64,000 bases of DNA from Biscogniauxia marginata (GCA_022695795.1 MU404064.1:434001-498000); one strand, 5' to 3'. Shown: positions 46,517 through 59,932, numbered from the stretch's first letter. The notes: generated by a model not told the origin, from the sequence alone. Program-made: numbers and translations.

Positions 46517-49500
46517 GCGATCCCAAATCAGGCCGGGTATCGTCCCTCGTCAGCCTGACTCCCGAAACAAAGCCCAAATCAATCCAAAATATCAACGCAT
46601 ACCCAACGCGCTCGGGTATTATTAAACCAATAAGAAGTCACTTTTTATTGATCAAAGTCGTTACTATGCTGCACCAAAGTGACGCAACTGGGAAGTGGTA
46701 GTGGTTCTGTTCGAAAGCACCAGGCAGACGGTATATCGGAACCAACAACAGTAAGAGAGTAAGAATCGCGAGAAAGGCGAGGAAAACAGAAAGGCAAGTC
46801 GTGAGAAAGGCAGGGGTGGGCAGGAATCCCGCTTCATTAGCAACACGACCTGTCAGCTTCAGCTACGCCCGCTAATAAGATAGTAGAATTACTATAGTGT
46901 AGTAGGAACGCACGAAAGCCGCGCGCAAGGGCTGTGCCTCCCAGCTACTGGCGGGAGTGTGAGAATAGGATGGCACCATCACTTGGTCCATCACTGCCGT
47001 CCTAGAAAAGATCTTCGCCAGCCCATTAGACTGCAAACCAGACCCTCTTCAGTGCGGAAACACACATTGGCGAATGGGGGACCCCTGGTCGACTGGGTCT
47101 CCCACGCCGCATAGTTGCTACTGGCTAGCCGCTACGCATCTGGGAGCGGAGAGTCAGAAGGAATATCGATGCCAATGCTGCTAGATTGGCAACTACTGTG
47201 TAGAATAGAACTAAGAAAGCTCACGAGGACAGCGGGCCACTTCACTGGAATGCCGCAACACAGATAGCTGTCTCGGTCACCGAGCTTTACACTAGATTAT
47301 AGACACTAGAATATAGTCCGTCTTTCTTTGGATTGGGGATTTGATGATACTGCGCGCATCAGTTCTGCGTTGCTATCGTCACAATAACAAAAATAAAAAT
47401 GATAAATATAAGAAATTGTTCGGTGTCATCTATGCATAGAGATTTGCAACGAGGTGACGTCTCAACATGCAGCCTGCTTGCTGGTTATACTAAGATTGAA
47501 AATTGCCGGGCTGCAGTGCAACCCACCCCCCGTCGTAGATTGACCGGACGGAGAGCAATACCTACATAGTACGCTCGTTACAATTCAACGCACATGCGAT
47601 AGGCAATATGCAACTGTTTTCTTTCCCTCATTCATTTGTCCACGACGTAGGAGCAAAAAGCAACAAATGTGTGACGACTTTGGGGGCTTGGGGGGTCCAA
47701 TAGATAAGGCCATGATTGGAATGTATAATCATGATTCCGCTGACTATGTGACCACCCATGTGCAGGGGCGTACGTAAACGTTGAAGGGTTCTGCATCCTT
47801 CAGGACTAGGTATTGTTGTTTAGGGCAAGCCACCGGTCCCGGTCGTTCGAGACGGATTCCAGCCGTGGGCCTTGCTGCTGACCCGCGAGAATGCGCGCGT
47901 GCGCATGATGAAGAAGAAACAGAAAAAGTCCGACGTCGGGGACAAGTAGACTTTAGAACGAAACTGCATACACTTGTGGCAGACTATTCAACTTGTCGTA
48001 CATGATATTTGATATACGAACTGACGGTGGATGTAAGTCTTGAAACGAAACCGAGGGGAGGAAGAAAAAGGGTGTGACAGCGTAAGACGGGGCTGAGGCT
48101 GATCTGACCCTTGCCCCATTGAGACTAGTGTAGCTGCAGTACAAAGTCAAAGTATTACCTAAGGATTTATTGCCATAAATAGAAACATTATGCATACATA
48201 TGCAGTGTACGGATTACTGGTATGCAATGCTCATACACATTTGCATGTGCATATATATTTTTGTCCAATCCCACCCCGCAAAACCCGCCCTCTCTTCGAG
48301 CATCCACCTCCACCTACCGACATCCTTTATTATGCCTTTTATTTTGGTTTTTTATATGCCTCCATTGCGCAGTGCGACGTGTCATGCGTGTGATGCAGCA
48401 TCGAGCCTGACAACCCCCATCCTTCCCGTCTTTAACAGAGAGACGGTATGGTACGAACCATCACATCTGATGTCAAGAACAGGTCCGACCCCGACTTGAT
48501 TTCCACTAAAAAGTTCGGTATAAAATTCGTAAACGTGTTGTGAGAAGTGCGGATGAGATCATATGTATACCACCCACGTATTATACATCTCTTGCCGCAT
48601 CCGGCAATGAACTGCCCTACGGCCCCGCCGTTCTCCGCTGGACTGGTTTACATAATCGCCCTGCCCACCGAGACTCGACATAATAGGCAATGCTTCTCTC
48701 TTCAGGTTTTGACACCGAAGTCCCAGCTTCGGGCCTTTTATAACGTAACATGCATGAATCCACAGGAGAAACAAGAGGATGTATTCAGGTCTCCTTAGCA
48801 TCGACCTTGCCTGCATTTTTATCCAAGTGCCCGACTATAATTAATAAGAGAGGCCAAGGCTCATCGAGCGGTTATAAGTCCAGTCGGCGGCTAAACGGCA
48901 ACGGCCCGTCTCAAGAACATCCCCCAAGAATGACGGAAGGATTATTCGAATTTTACGATAATGTCATGTAAATAGTAATAGGCAATATAGTCACATGTAG
49001 GGGAACTGACAGCCTGCTGAGCAACCAAGAAAAAAAAGGACACCGGAGTGGATGGATCCCCGTCCGGTCCACCTACCAAATACAGCTGATATCTGACAAG
49101 CTCAAGATCATGGAGGGGCTGATTTAGGTTAAACTTGCGAATCTCGATCTGCGTGTCGAGAAACATGGTATCTTTTTATAAAATGTCGACTCTAGGTGTG
49201 ATAGATGCCGGTAGGATTCGCTGCTTACACACTAGAGACGTTTCTTCTGTGCAGATGAAACATGATGGAAAATATCCCGCTGCAACCTCCGTCATATATA
49301 GTAGTAGACGAGACTACTAACTTAGTTGAAACGGTTGAAGAAAGAAATATTCATACGCAGCAGTAAGTTCCAATGTATATCTCATTGAACCTCTGTAGCT
49401 CTAGTTGCACTTCGAGGCGATTATGATTGATTTCAAGTCCCGTGAAACTATATATACCTAGTCAACTACAAGCCTTTTGTTGTCACCGCAAAGAAGCAAA

Positions 49501-52500
49501 AGAGAAGGGGCTCTTGTGGTGCCAATTCTTCCTTCGGATAAGCACCTATATAACTCCAAGGATGAAGAACGGGACGGGAAGCCGATGTCACAGTATGACC
49601 TACATATATTGCGTGATCAGGGATCTAGTCAGGTGAGATGGGTAAGAAAACACACAAAATATACCAGAACCGCTCCGAGCTTGATATCACGAGAGGGCGG
49701 CGCCAGAATAACAGACCGACAGTTCGTGACCTTTCTGGGCGCTGACTCAGATCCATGCCAACATACGCTCCTACATAAGGCAAGCCATGCAGGAAGAGGC
49801 GAATTGGTGCGGTAAGAGGAGTATTAAGCTGCTCCCCTATTCTTCACCCGGGACCGAAGTAGACAAGTTGTTAGCGTCGTCGTCATCGTCATTAGTCTAC
49901 AACCCAAGTCTTCACGCCATGCAGCTAGCTCTTCGCGGGGCGAGTCTTCAGCTAATAACAATAAAAGGATGAATAAGGGAACGAAGTAGTAACTTGATAT
50001 TTGATCTATGCTTTAGTATAGTAAGAGGAGGCATATAATGTCCCGAAGAAACAGCAAAAGAAACCACGGCATCATTTTACTGGGATTCTCTAGAAGAAAT
50101 AACCCCCCCCCCCCGAATGCTCTTAGTCCATTGCCTCACTTGACTCTCATACACTTCCACATGTTTCATCTCTTGAACTATACAGAACAGACGACACTCC
50201 CCAGTGACTCCCCCAGTACTTTTTAGTAGCTATCTATGTTTTAGTAGTATATAATGGATATTCCTTATTAATCTCTTTCGTCTGGTTGCTCCTATCTTTA
50301 GAGGGAATTTTAGCTTCGCTGACCTATCACTCCATTCAATCACGCTCTACGTATCGAGCATAGCACCTAAGCATCACTACCACCATCACGCCGGGACCGA
50401 TGCCACGAGCTTGCTAGATCCGCCGAGACGACCGGCCAGCCTAGTGAAAACTCTTATCATCTTAAGTAGAAAGACAAGCAGGAGGTAGGGTGACCTAGCC
50501 ATAAGGAGTATAGGCTCATGTATAACCGTGCAATATAATGACGGTATTTGTTAGTTCTAAGCAAAGAAAAGAAAGAGAACGTAAAGGATGTATACGTAAG
50601 AGGGGTCTAAGAAGTAAGAAATTACCTGTATGCGTGTATAATATATTATAATTACCTATATAATAAGATCTATAATAGTAAGGTTTGCCAACGTCTCACA
50701 TTTTTCTCTGACTATAATGTGATAGATTTAAATATAGTTCCGCCTCGATAAGCAAGAATCAAAAAGGAAGGGGGGGCTTTAGAAATCGATAGGTCATCCA
50801 CGGAAAGTCCCCATTTAAGACTATAACCAGCTGGAGGGTACAGCCAGCCAGCCAGCCTTCATCGAGCCAAAACAAAGACTAAATAATTAAAGGTTCTAGA
50901 TTCTCTAGATGGAAGTCGGTAGCTAGCTAGCTCGGCCCAATGAGCGTCGTCTGTGACTTCTTCCTAAATAGTTCAGCCACAAAATTCATCAATATGATAG
51001 TCCCGTCAGTGATGCGTACTATGGGTACACCAAGAAAGAGAAGAAAAGGGGGAAAAGCCAAGCAGTGGCTAACACGCCACGGATGCATTCTACATACCAT
51101 ACGGGAATCCGTTAAGAAACCCTATCCACCCCCCAAAATATAACAGACTTGGGCGATAAATAAGTATCTAAATCGGAATATATACATATCATATCATGCA
51201 ATCAGTGTTTGTCTCCTTTCAACCCCCCATGACCCCTTTTACGCCACCACTCGCTCCTTCAATCAAACCGAGCGAGCACAGCACGGAAATCAAGCCCGTG
51301 AGGATTTCGCTATACGAGGACGACATCAATACGCCAAAGGGAGGGAAAACGCATTGAACTAGTATTGGCCGACTGGATATCTGGACAGACAAGTACACAC
51401 CAGAACGAGACAGGATATGAAAGATAGAGGACTGGCGGGAGTTGAGTTCAATTTTGGCATCCCACCTGTCATATTTCAGTGTTATGAAGTATAACATACC
51501 ACGCAACTTTCCCCCTAAACCGGAAAGAAAGGGGGGCGTTTGTTACCTAGGTACCTAGTTGACAACCTACACCAGACGGAACCACTAAGGTAAACTGACT
51601 TAAGTACCTACCTACCAGGTAGGCAAGGAAATACATAGGGATATACGCGGGATGAGATATCTAGGTAGGTTGTGGGTATTAAGTGAGTAGTTCGACATAT
51701 AGGTACCTAGGTAGGTAAAGAGCACCCTCAATAAACTGACTAGTCCCTCTATCCTGAGCAGCCGTATATACATACATATATACCTCATACCTACCCTACA
51801 TATAGCTTCGGTCATTTCGTCACATCATAATAGCCTTCCATCGTACCCTTCGCAAAGCACACCAACGTGTTTTTTTATACCATTGATATCCCATCATGTT
51901 TCACAGCACGAACTACAGACACATTGTAACGCCATATCCCACCTAGCATTTGTTTATCTCTTTTCTTTCCCTTTTCTCCCTCCCTGTCTCTCCATATCTT
52001 TCATCTCGCTCCCTCACTACATACAGCTTTAACTCTTCCCATCATTCTCTCAATACCTATCCACTCCATTAATCTACCCCATCTAATATTATTTACTCGA
52101 CTTTACTACCTACCACCACCACCACCACCACCACTATTATTATTAATACCTAGTAATACTTCATCAGGTAACCCCTGAATCTCGACTTTCAGTCACCACG
52201 GCTACATAACAAACGAACCGAAGAAAAAGAAGAAGAAAAACCCGAACGACAACAACGAAACGAGTATCTTTAAATTCAAATAAATCAATTGATTATTCGA
52301 TTCTATATCCTCCCCTTGCCCGTTCCCCTATCCATACCCACTCCTACGCCCATTCCCGTACTATCCCATCCAGCATTCACCGAATCAAAACCAACATCAA
52401 ACCTCTCTCGCCGAAATGAGAAAAGATTCCGCCTTCTTAACCCCCTACCCCTCCGTCCTGGAAGGAAACAAGAGTTAGTAAGAGCAAATAAGAGAAAAAG

Positions 52501-52871
52501 AAAAGCAAAGTAGAAGAAAGAAAAAGATAAACTTAAAAACGCCCAAATTTAAATGTACATTATCTATTTTTTTCTCGCGTTTAATGCTCGGTCGGGTAAT
52601 AGGTAAGTAGGTACCTAGGTAGATGGTTTCTTCAAAAACAACTAGGCATGCCCCCTTTGCCCTTGCCCATCATATCGTGTCTCCTCTCTCTTCTCTCCTC
52701 TTTAATGTAGATTGATAGTGATATAATTTCATCATTCAAACAAGGATGTACTTCGCCTCAAGAGGAGCACCCCCTCTAACAAAACAACAACAACCAACCA
52801 ACAACTACGATAACTTCTTTCTCTTTCCCTCCTTAATCATCCTCTCTAAATATCTGGAGCCTAGGTGCCTA
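46517..52871. other. long intergenic stretch, no gene supported
   Basis: The first few hundred bases are the presumed promoter of the preceding surface protein gene. ORFs such as 49477-49815 have no domain. Repeated palindromic TACCTAGGTA-type tracts occur at about 51543-51560, 51650-51720 and 52600-52622. A pyrimidine-rich leader-like stretch (about 51950-52080) is discussed under findings. An ACC/TAT microsatellite lies at about 52112-52145. The last 200 bases are the 3' flank of the DUF726 gene. Confidence 0.5.
52112..52145. repeat. ACC then TAT triplet microsatellite
   Basis: About seven ACC units followed directly by TAT/TTA units in non-coding DNA. Confidence 0.7.
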
Positions 52872-55800
52872 CTATGCAAAAGTCATCGAGATCTCCTTCT
52901 CCTTGCCGAAGTCCTCGTCGTCGTCCGCCCATGGATCTTTGATGGTCAAGTTCGGCGTCGTCTGCGACGTCTTGATCTCGGGTCTCCCGGGGCCGGTCGT
53001 GCTGCTGCTGCTGCTGATGTAGTCTTTACGGGGTACTGGTGGCGGCGACGACGAAACAGGATCCGTAAACGCCGTGTCGAAGGTCATCTGGATCTCTTCG
53101 TCAGAGAATCCCTGAGATCGCCGCTTTTCGATCGAGGCTTCTCGCCACTGTTCAGTCGCTTCATCGCTCTTTGTTTCGCGTAGGACGTCTCTTGGGCTAG
53201 AAGTTGTGGCAGGAGACACGTCGAGCTTCATCGGCGGCAAGGTCGACGCTAGCTCCTTGACTTGCAGTTCCTCGTCCTTGGCCAATTCCGCCCGGATGGC
53301 ATCGACATCGAATAGCACACCGTGATTGTTGCCCTCTTTATCTTCTGTTCTCCCACCATCAATTCCCTTGTTGTCCTCGTAGACTTCCCAGTCTTGCCGT
53401 TGACCCTTCTTCTTCCGGCCGAATATACCCCAGCCGCCCTTTTTCTGTTGACCCTCCTTTTCCAATTCCTTACGAGCTTCTTCGATTTCGTTGATAAGCT
53501 CTCTTTGTCGCTCCCTATGCTGCTCGGGATCGGGATCCTCGATCTCGCCGAACTCATCACTCTCAACAAGCCAACCACACTCGCGGAGGAGGCGGGGCAT
53601 GGCTCTTCGGTAATCCATGTGACCTGCGACAAATTCTGTGCAGTCAATATTTTCTACCCCGGGTACTTCATCCATAGGCACCAAGCCAGCCACCCGGCGG
53701 ATTCCGCCGTTGGTCAGACGGAAGAGGTAACCCAAGATCCAGTCGGTTCGGCTGTAGCCATTGACGAACCGGCCAGCGACGACAGTTCGTGCCTTGATGA
53801 GTTCCTCTTTCTTGATTACGACGGGCGCACCGAAAAAATAGACATTCTGGACTAGCCCATAGGCACCCTTTCGAGCGAGCTCTAGCAAGCAAGAAAAGAT
53901 GACGCGCGCGCCCAGCGAATAACCTACGAGGGTAATCGGGCGAGTGCCCAAGTTTCTATCGATCAACGAATCTGCTAGGATGAGACCAGCGGACCAAGCC
54001 CGGTCTTGAGATACAGCCCAGGGGTTGTCAATAAGATATGTAAGCTTTGACAGCACAACAGGCAACTGAAGCGCAGCCATCAGACTGATAAGAATGGTGC
54101 TGCCAAGCACTTGTTGGAGACCTTGCGTGAGAGCCTAAATACGGTCAGCACAATGAATTAATTCCAAGGCGCATTCATAAAGGGCTTGCTTGGCCTTACC
54201 TCTGTCGCTAGGATGTTGATAGTGTCACCCATGCTAGTTAACATCTCCGGTTCCCACAGTATTGAATAGAGATCCCCCATGACAGGGTCAATAGTACTAA
54301 AAGGCAGACGGACATCATCGACCTTGCTTGTCATCCATCCAGAGATGGTGACAATTAGATTAACACGCTTGTTGTTGTGAAGCGGCCGGTATTCAAATGT
54401 TCTCACGGCCCCAGTCCGCCGGTTCGCTGCTTTGCCACCCATGAAACTACCAGAGGCGGCCGCGCCAGATGTGATGATGGCAGCACCACCAGCCCCTGCA
54501 AGGAAAGAACTCGTCCCCCCAACTCCAATGGTAGTGAAGCCGGCTGCAAGACCTGCTCCAATGAGAGGTGCCAGAAGCCCTGCGGAAAGACCAATGACTA
54601 AACCTCCTCCAACTGTCGCAAGGCCCATCATGACATACCGTCTCTTCAAATCAAGTTTCCTCCTGTTCTCGAGGTGCTCCTCCTCGTTCCAGTTTTCCTT
54701 CTCAGCCTGTTGCTGCATTTCTAACGCATCGGTAACACGCTTCTCAAACCTACAAATATCTATCCAAGGCACCTCTAAGTCCTTACCAACCAGTTCCAGC
54801 AAAACTCTGGACCTCGAGTCGTAAATAGAATCAGCGATCAGCACTAGGAAAAGATCACACAGCACGGTCCACCGGAGGTCTATATCGATCTTGTCGGTGC
54901 TGGGTAGTTGCGACGGCGTCTTAACTTCTGGCATCTCGTCTCCTTCATGACTCTCATAGGGTGGCGGCGGTTCTGCCGTGGACTCATCTCCAGTAGTTGA
55001 GACAGACCGCCGCGAACTGCTCGTAGTTGACAATCTTGGGGTCGAAGGTGTCGCATCTTTTATCGGATTTTTGACTCTTGCGTTTTGCATAAGCACAGAT
55101 GTGAGATCCTTGGGCACAACGCCGTGTGCGGCTAGCTGTTCAATCATGACCTGTTCGGCGGAACTGATATCCATATGGGCGTACAACCGGATCATGATTT
55201 TTTGTGACCACATCTTCATGGCCTCAGCCGCCATCTGAACGTCCTTCTTGACTTTCTTGACTGGCTCAATACTTTCCGCCTCCTTGAGCATCTCGGCCAA
55301 CTCTAGGCGGGTTATGCCAACATAAGCAATTCTTTGGCCCTCCGTCAGTAGATCCTTGGTGGCCTGTAGCTGTGACACGGCATCTCTTTGATCATCTTCT
55401 ATCTCTGTAATGCTGGTACTCTTTACATTGTTAAATAAGTAGCGCGTGTTATCGTCCATGCTCGTTTCCGACTCGGCGTCTTCGTCATCCAATACGCGAG
55501 TGTAGCCCTTGCCCGCGCCGCCGAGTCCTGAGTATCCATACGTGTCGTCATCGGCATCGTTATGTTCTCTTGCTATGAGCCTGTTGTCGTCATCGTATAT
55601 GTCGTAAGGGGCATAAGCCGGCATAGTCTGCCAATCATCGTCTGCATCCCTCTTCTCCTCCTCTTTGGGGGCTGTCAACTGCTGATGAGAAAACTCGGAC
55701 ATTTCATGATCGGTGCTTGCTTTGCTAGTATCACGATTGTGGACTGCTCGATTGACCTTGTCTGCCTCTGCGGCATGTATGCTGGCTTCCACCTCTTTGA

Positions 55801-56257
55801 TTGACGGCCCTGCGATTGCCTGAACAATCTTGCCATGGGTGTCCTTCTGCTTGGACGGTTCAAGAGGCGCTGGCTGCTCCTTAGCAGGCTCGGTAGTTTT
55901 TGGATCATTAACCTGGCGCGATTCGTTCTCAGATGTAGGTTCTGGAAGAGGGGTCGAAGGGGCGTCTCGGAAGTCGTCGTCCTCGCTCTTAGGGGTTGAG
56001 GTTCCGTCTGGATTGGTGGCACGGGTCGGAGGCTTTCGTCCTCCTGCCTCTGCCGCCTTGTCTCCCGCCTCGACCGGGTTAGATGTGCTCGGTTTTGTTG
56101 AGTCTCCTGCTACCTGCTTGGGTGCCGTGCCGGTATCGGTCGTGGCACCGTCGACGGTAGCCTTGTTGCCCTCATCTTTGCCGGTGCCCTCGGGGCGCAC
56201 GAATTTCCTGATGGGCAGGCCGAAATCGTCAAGTTCCTGCGCTCCTACAGCAGCCAT
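52872..56257 (-). CDS. DUF726/TMCO4-like alpha/beta hydrolase, membrane-associated
   Basis: Exons 56257-54200 and 54134-52872 join in phase 0 (donor GTAAGG, acceptor TTTAG) to give 1106 residues, restoring the continuous stretch ...LATEALTQGLQQVLGS. The start is the ATG at 56257 (MAAVGAQELDDFGLPI); the frame is open 99 codons upstream, but that part reads as leader and gives no conserved sequence. Residues 1-330 are disordered and rich in Pro, Thr, Lys and Glu. A Gly/Ala-rich hydrophobic hairpin (VGGGLVIGLSAGLLAPLIGAG) near residue 560 probably inserts in membrane. The hydrolase part follows, with nucleophile Ser about 759 in GYSLGAR and the family block VYFFGAPV. The C-terminal region is a charged coil and disordered tail. 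The family includes human TMCO4 and yeast Mil1/YFL034W, a lipase-like protein that contacts AP-1 trafficking. The substrate is unknown. Confidence 0.9.
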
Positions 56258-57134
56258 GGGGATTTCTTTCTGCACATGTGTGAGCTTGTCGGTGTCGTGT
56301 CTTGGGCGGCGAATCGTTCGCTTCGGGCACCTTTCAGTGTTCTCCGTGAGCGAGGTTGTAAAGGACCGTGTGATTCTCCCCCAACTGACATTCCCCACGG
56401 ACTGGAGCAAATGCGTCGGGATCAGCAAAGATAAATTGAGATGCAGGGGTCTGCACACAGCTAAAACGCAACCTGCCGAGCCACTACGCAGCCCCCTTGA
56501 ATACGTCGCAGGAGGAGGTGGGTTGTGATCCGGGTGATGGAACAAAGCAGTCACTGTATCATACTGAGTTGTCGTGGTCTAATCCTGTCACCAGTGGACA
56601 GTTTGGAGATGGGCAAAGTCTCGGGCTGTCTTGGGTGCTAAAAGGAAGTAAGCTACCTGCATACATTAGGTACATACGCTAGAATACGGCCGCGTATGCC
56701 CTAAGTCATCGCTGCCACCCCGCTATAATCCGACTGTAAATCCCCCCACTAAATTTGTCGAGCCGGCCCCTGATAGGTTCTAGACCAACGATGGACCTTA
56801 CCACGGTAGTAGGTATGTATAATTGTACCGTATGTACATACATTACTCAAGGTACCAGGTACCTAAATCTAGCTGAATAGCCCTTGGGTTCATGCTGTAT
56901 GTAGTGTTTTCGTCCAGCAACCCTTCGTGGCTCTAGGTATATCCTATAATGCCATTTTGCATTCACAACACGACCAACCTTAGCATGCCAAGTCGGTAGA
57001 CCCAAGTTTGCATGCAATCCTTCGTGGTATCAATTAATTATCAGAATCGCCAAGATGCCGTGCCCAGTCACCCACAAATCCCTCTAGTAAACGCCTTGCA
57101 TACATGCCAGCTAGCTTTTATAATGACCATCATC
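56258..57134. other. intergenic, promoter of DUF726 gene and 3' flank of UTP23
   Basis: No gene. The open minus-strand frame from 56554 to 56258 is treated as the 5' leader of the DUF726 gene. The rest has stops in all frames, with GGTA/TACC-type short runs near 56808 and 56850. Confidence 0.55.
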
Positions 57135-58110
57135 TCAAGCATCTGCCTCTAAACTCTCTACTTCGTGGCTGCGGTTTTCTGGTGCAGAAGCTGTATCGAC
57201 GCTTACGGATTTGTGCTTCCGCCGGCGTTTCTTCTTTGGCGCCTCTCCCGATCCTGCATCACCCGGGGCAGCATTATCCTGCGATTCCTTCGTCTCCTTC
57301 GTCTCGTTCCCCTCCTCCCCCTTCGACTTATCCGGCCGTGAACCAGTATCCAGGATAGACTGCGGTTTCTTCTTCTTCACAGACAAGGGATTAGGACCTC
57401 TAGGGCCCTTTATTTTCTTCTTCTTTTCATTCTTGGTCGCCTTCGCCGCCTCGCTCGTCGCCCCCTTGTTGTCCTCCTCATCTGTATCGTCCTCGTCCCT
57501 CTTCCTCTTGCCTCCTATCGTCATGAGTTCTGCTCTGAACTTCAGTCGCTCCTCCTTGGACCTTGCCTTCGCTGTCGCTGCGGCCATAGGTTCCATGACC
57601 ATGACTGAGCGCCGAATATAAATCAGAGGAACACCGGGTATCCGCCGCAGGGAGGCCCGGACATCCTCGTCATTGATGGCGCAGCAATATTTAAATTTGT
57701 TAATTCCTTGGCTTTTAGGATCGACCACGGACATCAAGCAATCGTGCGTGCTGAGGGGCTCGGGGTATTCGTCTGGATGATGTCCACACCGTCGCCTTTC
57801 AAATGTCTTGGCCAATTCAATTGCAGATTCCGACTTTCGCGCGTAGAGATGTCGCATTGAGCACTGAGTAATCACTGAGAGCGAAGGTTAGAAGTGACTA
57901 TCACGCAAAAATCGAGATAGGATTCGTACTCGGTTTCACTTGGCCATGAACGATATCCGCCAACATGCGTACCATGTCCATCTTGCAGTCCGTGGCTGTT
58001 ATGACGAAGTCGGCATCGAGTAGTAGTTGGTATGGTTCTCGAAAATTCCAGCCCATAACAAACTGGGACATTAACTTCTTGTATTTCTTGGACGTCTTTG
58101 CTCGAGGCAT
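57135..58110 (-). CDS. UTP23: rRNA-processing protein UTP23 (PIN-like, SSU processome)
   Basis: Exons 58110-57930 and 57874-57135 join across a 55-nt intron (donor GTACGA, acceptor CTCAG) to give 306 residues. The junction restores HGQVKPMITQCSMRHLY, as in the family. The start is the ATG at 58110 (MPRAKTSKKYKKLM); the open frame a few codons upstream has no ATG. The N-terminal PIN-like domain carries FREPYQLLLDADF, KMDMVRMLADIVHG, then a Cys/His zinc-knuckle region (RRRCGHHP...THDC) and IPGVPLIYIRRSVMVMEP. The last 130 residues are a Lys/Glu-rich disordered tail with nuclear-localisation-like KKKKK and KKKRRRKHK motifs. UTP23 works in the nucleolus in the 90S pre-ribosome, guiding release of snR30 and 18S rRNA maturation. 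The PIN domain is thought catalytically inactive in yeast. It shares strand with the flanking DUF726 and PTC7 genes. Confidence 0.95.
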
Positions 58111-58634
58111 GATAGGCAATCTGGAAGATTGGTGGTGATAGTGATGGCGAGTTCATTCATAGGGAATTCTACCCAAGCGCAGGAAAGAAAAAATAATAAG
58201 ATGAAGCTCGAGAAGAGCCCCGATAAGCTCTTATCAGCCAGTAGTAATTATGGGTCTGATATCAAGATAAGGTACAACTGCAGGACCCCTCCAAGCAACC
58301 ATCCTGTCATTTCGACTTCTTGTTAGCTTTCTTTTTTATATCGCTGTACTGTATTGCTCCTAAACGCCGATGCAATGCAGATCTATCCGTGCTGTGCCAT
58401 GCCATGCCATGCCAGATATAGGGCATGTACCTACCTTGGCGCCCCTTTAAAAGAGGGACAAGCCCCCAATGTGCATATCTCATTACCCGTGCTTATTTAA
58501 TATCAATATACCACCAACGCCTCGCACGGGAGGACAACCTAGAATCAACGACTGGGAGAACCTTATACGCCTGGCTCGTTGACACTCCGAGGTGGGTATC
58601 CCTAAGTCGAGGCTCGTACCAAGTCCGTAATATA
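58111..58634. other. short intergenic spacer
   Basis: Upstream region of UTP23 and 3' flank of the PP2C gene, 524 bases. It holds a tandem GCCAT repeat (58396-58414) and no ORF with a domain. Confidence 0.6.
58396..58414. repeat. tandem GCCAT repeat
   Basis: Three full 5-base units and a partial one, between the UTP23 and PP2C genes. Confidence 0.7.
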
Positions 58635-59932
58635 CTATGAGGTCGTAGTGTTCCGCCGACACAATGCAGCTACCACGCTGATATCGTCCAGTTTTCCTAT
58701 TCACGTTAGCGACCCTGAAATATTCTAGGTATTGGTATGCTTCGTACCTCCCTCGCTGGCCAGGCCTTCATCGATAGCATGTTCCATAAACGGGCTCTCC
58801 GCAAAGGGGTCAGTTGCGATCTCCTTCGCAGCATTCACGAGCTCCTCAGCGACAAATGTCATGCCGCCATTTGCGCCGTCCTTGCGGTCGCCACTGGCGG
58901 TGCCCCCTTCTCCGGCTTCCCAACGCTCTACACTCTTGGTCACGTTTTCGATGATCTCGTGCTCCCAAAGGTTGTCGATAACACCGTCCGACATAGCCAG
59001 GACGATGTCTCCTTCCGTGAGGTCCACTATGTCCATGACCGCGTTTTGGTTTGGTGTATCTGGACTATTGGTTCCAAGCTGTCTAGGACAGTCAAACCAG
59101 TGCCATTGCTCTTTTGATTTGTACACCAGCTTTTTGTCCTTTGTTCTGACAACCATTACCTGGGAGTCACCGATGTTGGTCACGTATAGTAAGGGCGTCG
59201 CAGGCGAGGATGGCTTCGTTGCATCATTTTTGTAAAAGAGCTGTGCCCCTATCACCGTAGTAGTACCTAGACAATCGTTCGGCCCCGATGTGGCTTCGAC
59301 GGTGCGTTCGTATGCTTCTTGCAAATATCGTACCGGGTCTGGGTGGTATGGATCATCGAGTGATCGTACTTTCATGATATCATCTTCCATGGCTGCCACC
59401 CAAAAATGTAGTATCAATCTCGACCATAAACTAGTGCAATCATTAGCGCGAGGGAACCGCAAGACAGAGGTTGATTCAGATGTCGATACCCGGCATGACC
59501 TCGAGGCCGAGTTGACCATGCGCCAACGCCATCGTTGGCGCATATGAAATGGTCGCTCGCATATACGGCATCATCGCCGTTCGTCCATCCGCGAATAAGT
59601 TCGCCATCTATAAAGACCCGCTTATCGCGACTCTGATGATGGGTGCTAAGGGGATCGGAGAAGGAACCCGACGGAGGGGACATGTATGGCGGCGGGAAAG
59701 GTCTCGGGGTTCGTTTTGCGAAGAGTGCAAAGCCGGTTTCGAAGCGGAAAGGTAGTTTGGGGCAGTAGTCGGGGAGCGGCGGAGTGACGTCGCCGGATAC
59801 CTCGACAGTCGCAGAGGAGATGATGCTCCTAGACTGAGGTCGGGGAGGCCATCGCGTCTGGGGAAGGGAAGGAAATCGTTGTACGACGAGACCTGGAGCG
59901 GAGGCCAGCAAAGGAAGAGGTGACCTTATCAT
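58635..59932 (-). CDS. PTC7-like mitochondrial protein phosphatase 2C, three exons
   Basis: Exons 59932-59490, 59430-58748 and 58696-58635 join in frame to give 395 residues. The first junction restores HAGLWSRLILHFW and the second restores GGKLDDISVVAALC, both family-conserved, with a GCTAAC branch point in the last intron. Metal-binding Asp residues are present: Asp133 in ANDGVGAW, the SDGVIDNLW motif and Asp-Asp in the last exon. CLGTTT and NIGDSQ are also conserved. The N-terminus (MIRSPLPLLASAPG...QTRWPPRPQSRS) is Arg-rich without acidic residues, as in a mitochondrial presequence. The family (yeast Ptc7, fission-yeast azr1) dephosphorylates mitochondrial proteins, including Coq7 in ubiquinone synthesis. 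The frame upstream of 59932 has only a GTG, so the ATG at 59932 is preferred; a further upstream exon cannot be ruled out. Confidence 0.93.

Noticed and set aside
49477..49815. 112-codon plus-strand ORF
   Set aside because: No domain, no signal, and no splice continuation. Overlapping frames are equally open.
55830..56528. 232-codon plus-strand ORF
   Set aside because: Antisense to the DUF726 N-terminal region, no domain, no initiation context.
56258..56554. 99-codon N-terminal extension of the DUF726 protein
   Set aside because: Open frame but unlike family N-termini. The ATG at 56257 begins the conserved DDFGLPI start.
57211..57621. 136-codon plus-strand ORF
   Set aside because: It lies antisense to UTP23, whose frame is family-conserved. 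The Phe/Ser-rich translation is the mirror of its Lys/Glu-rich tail.
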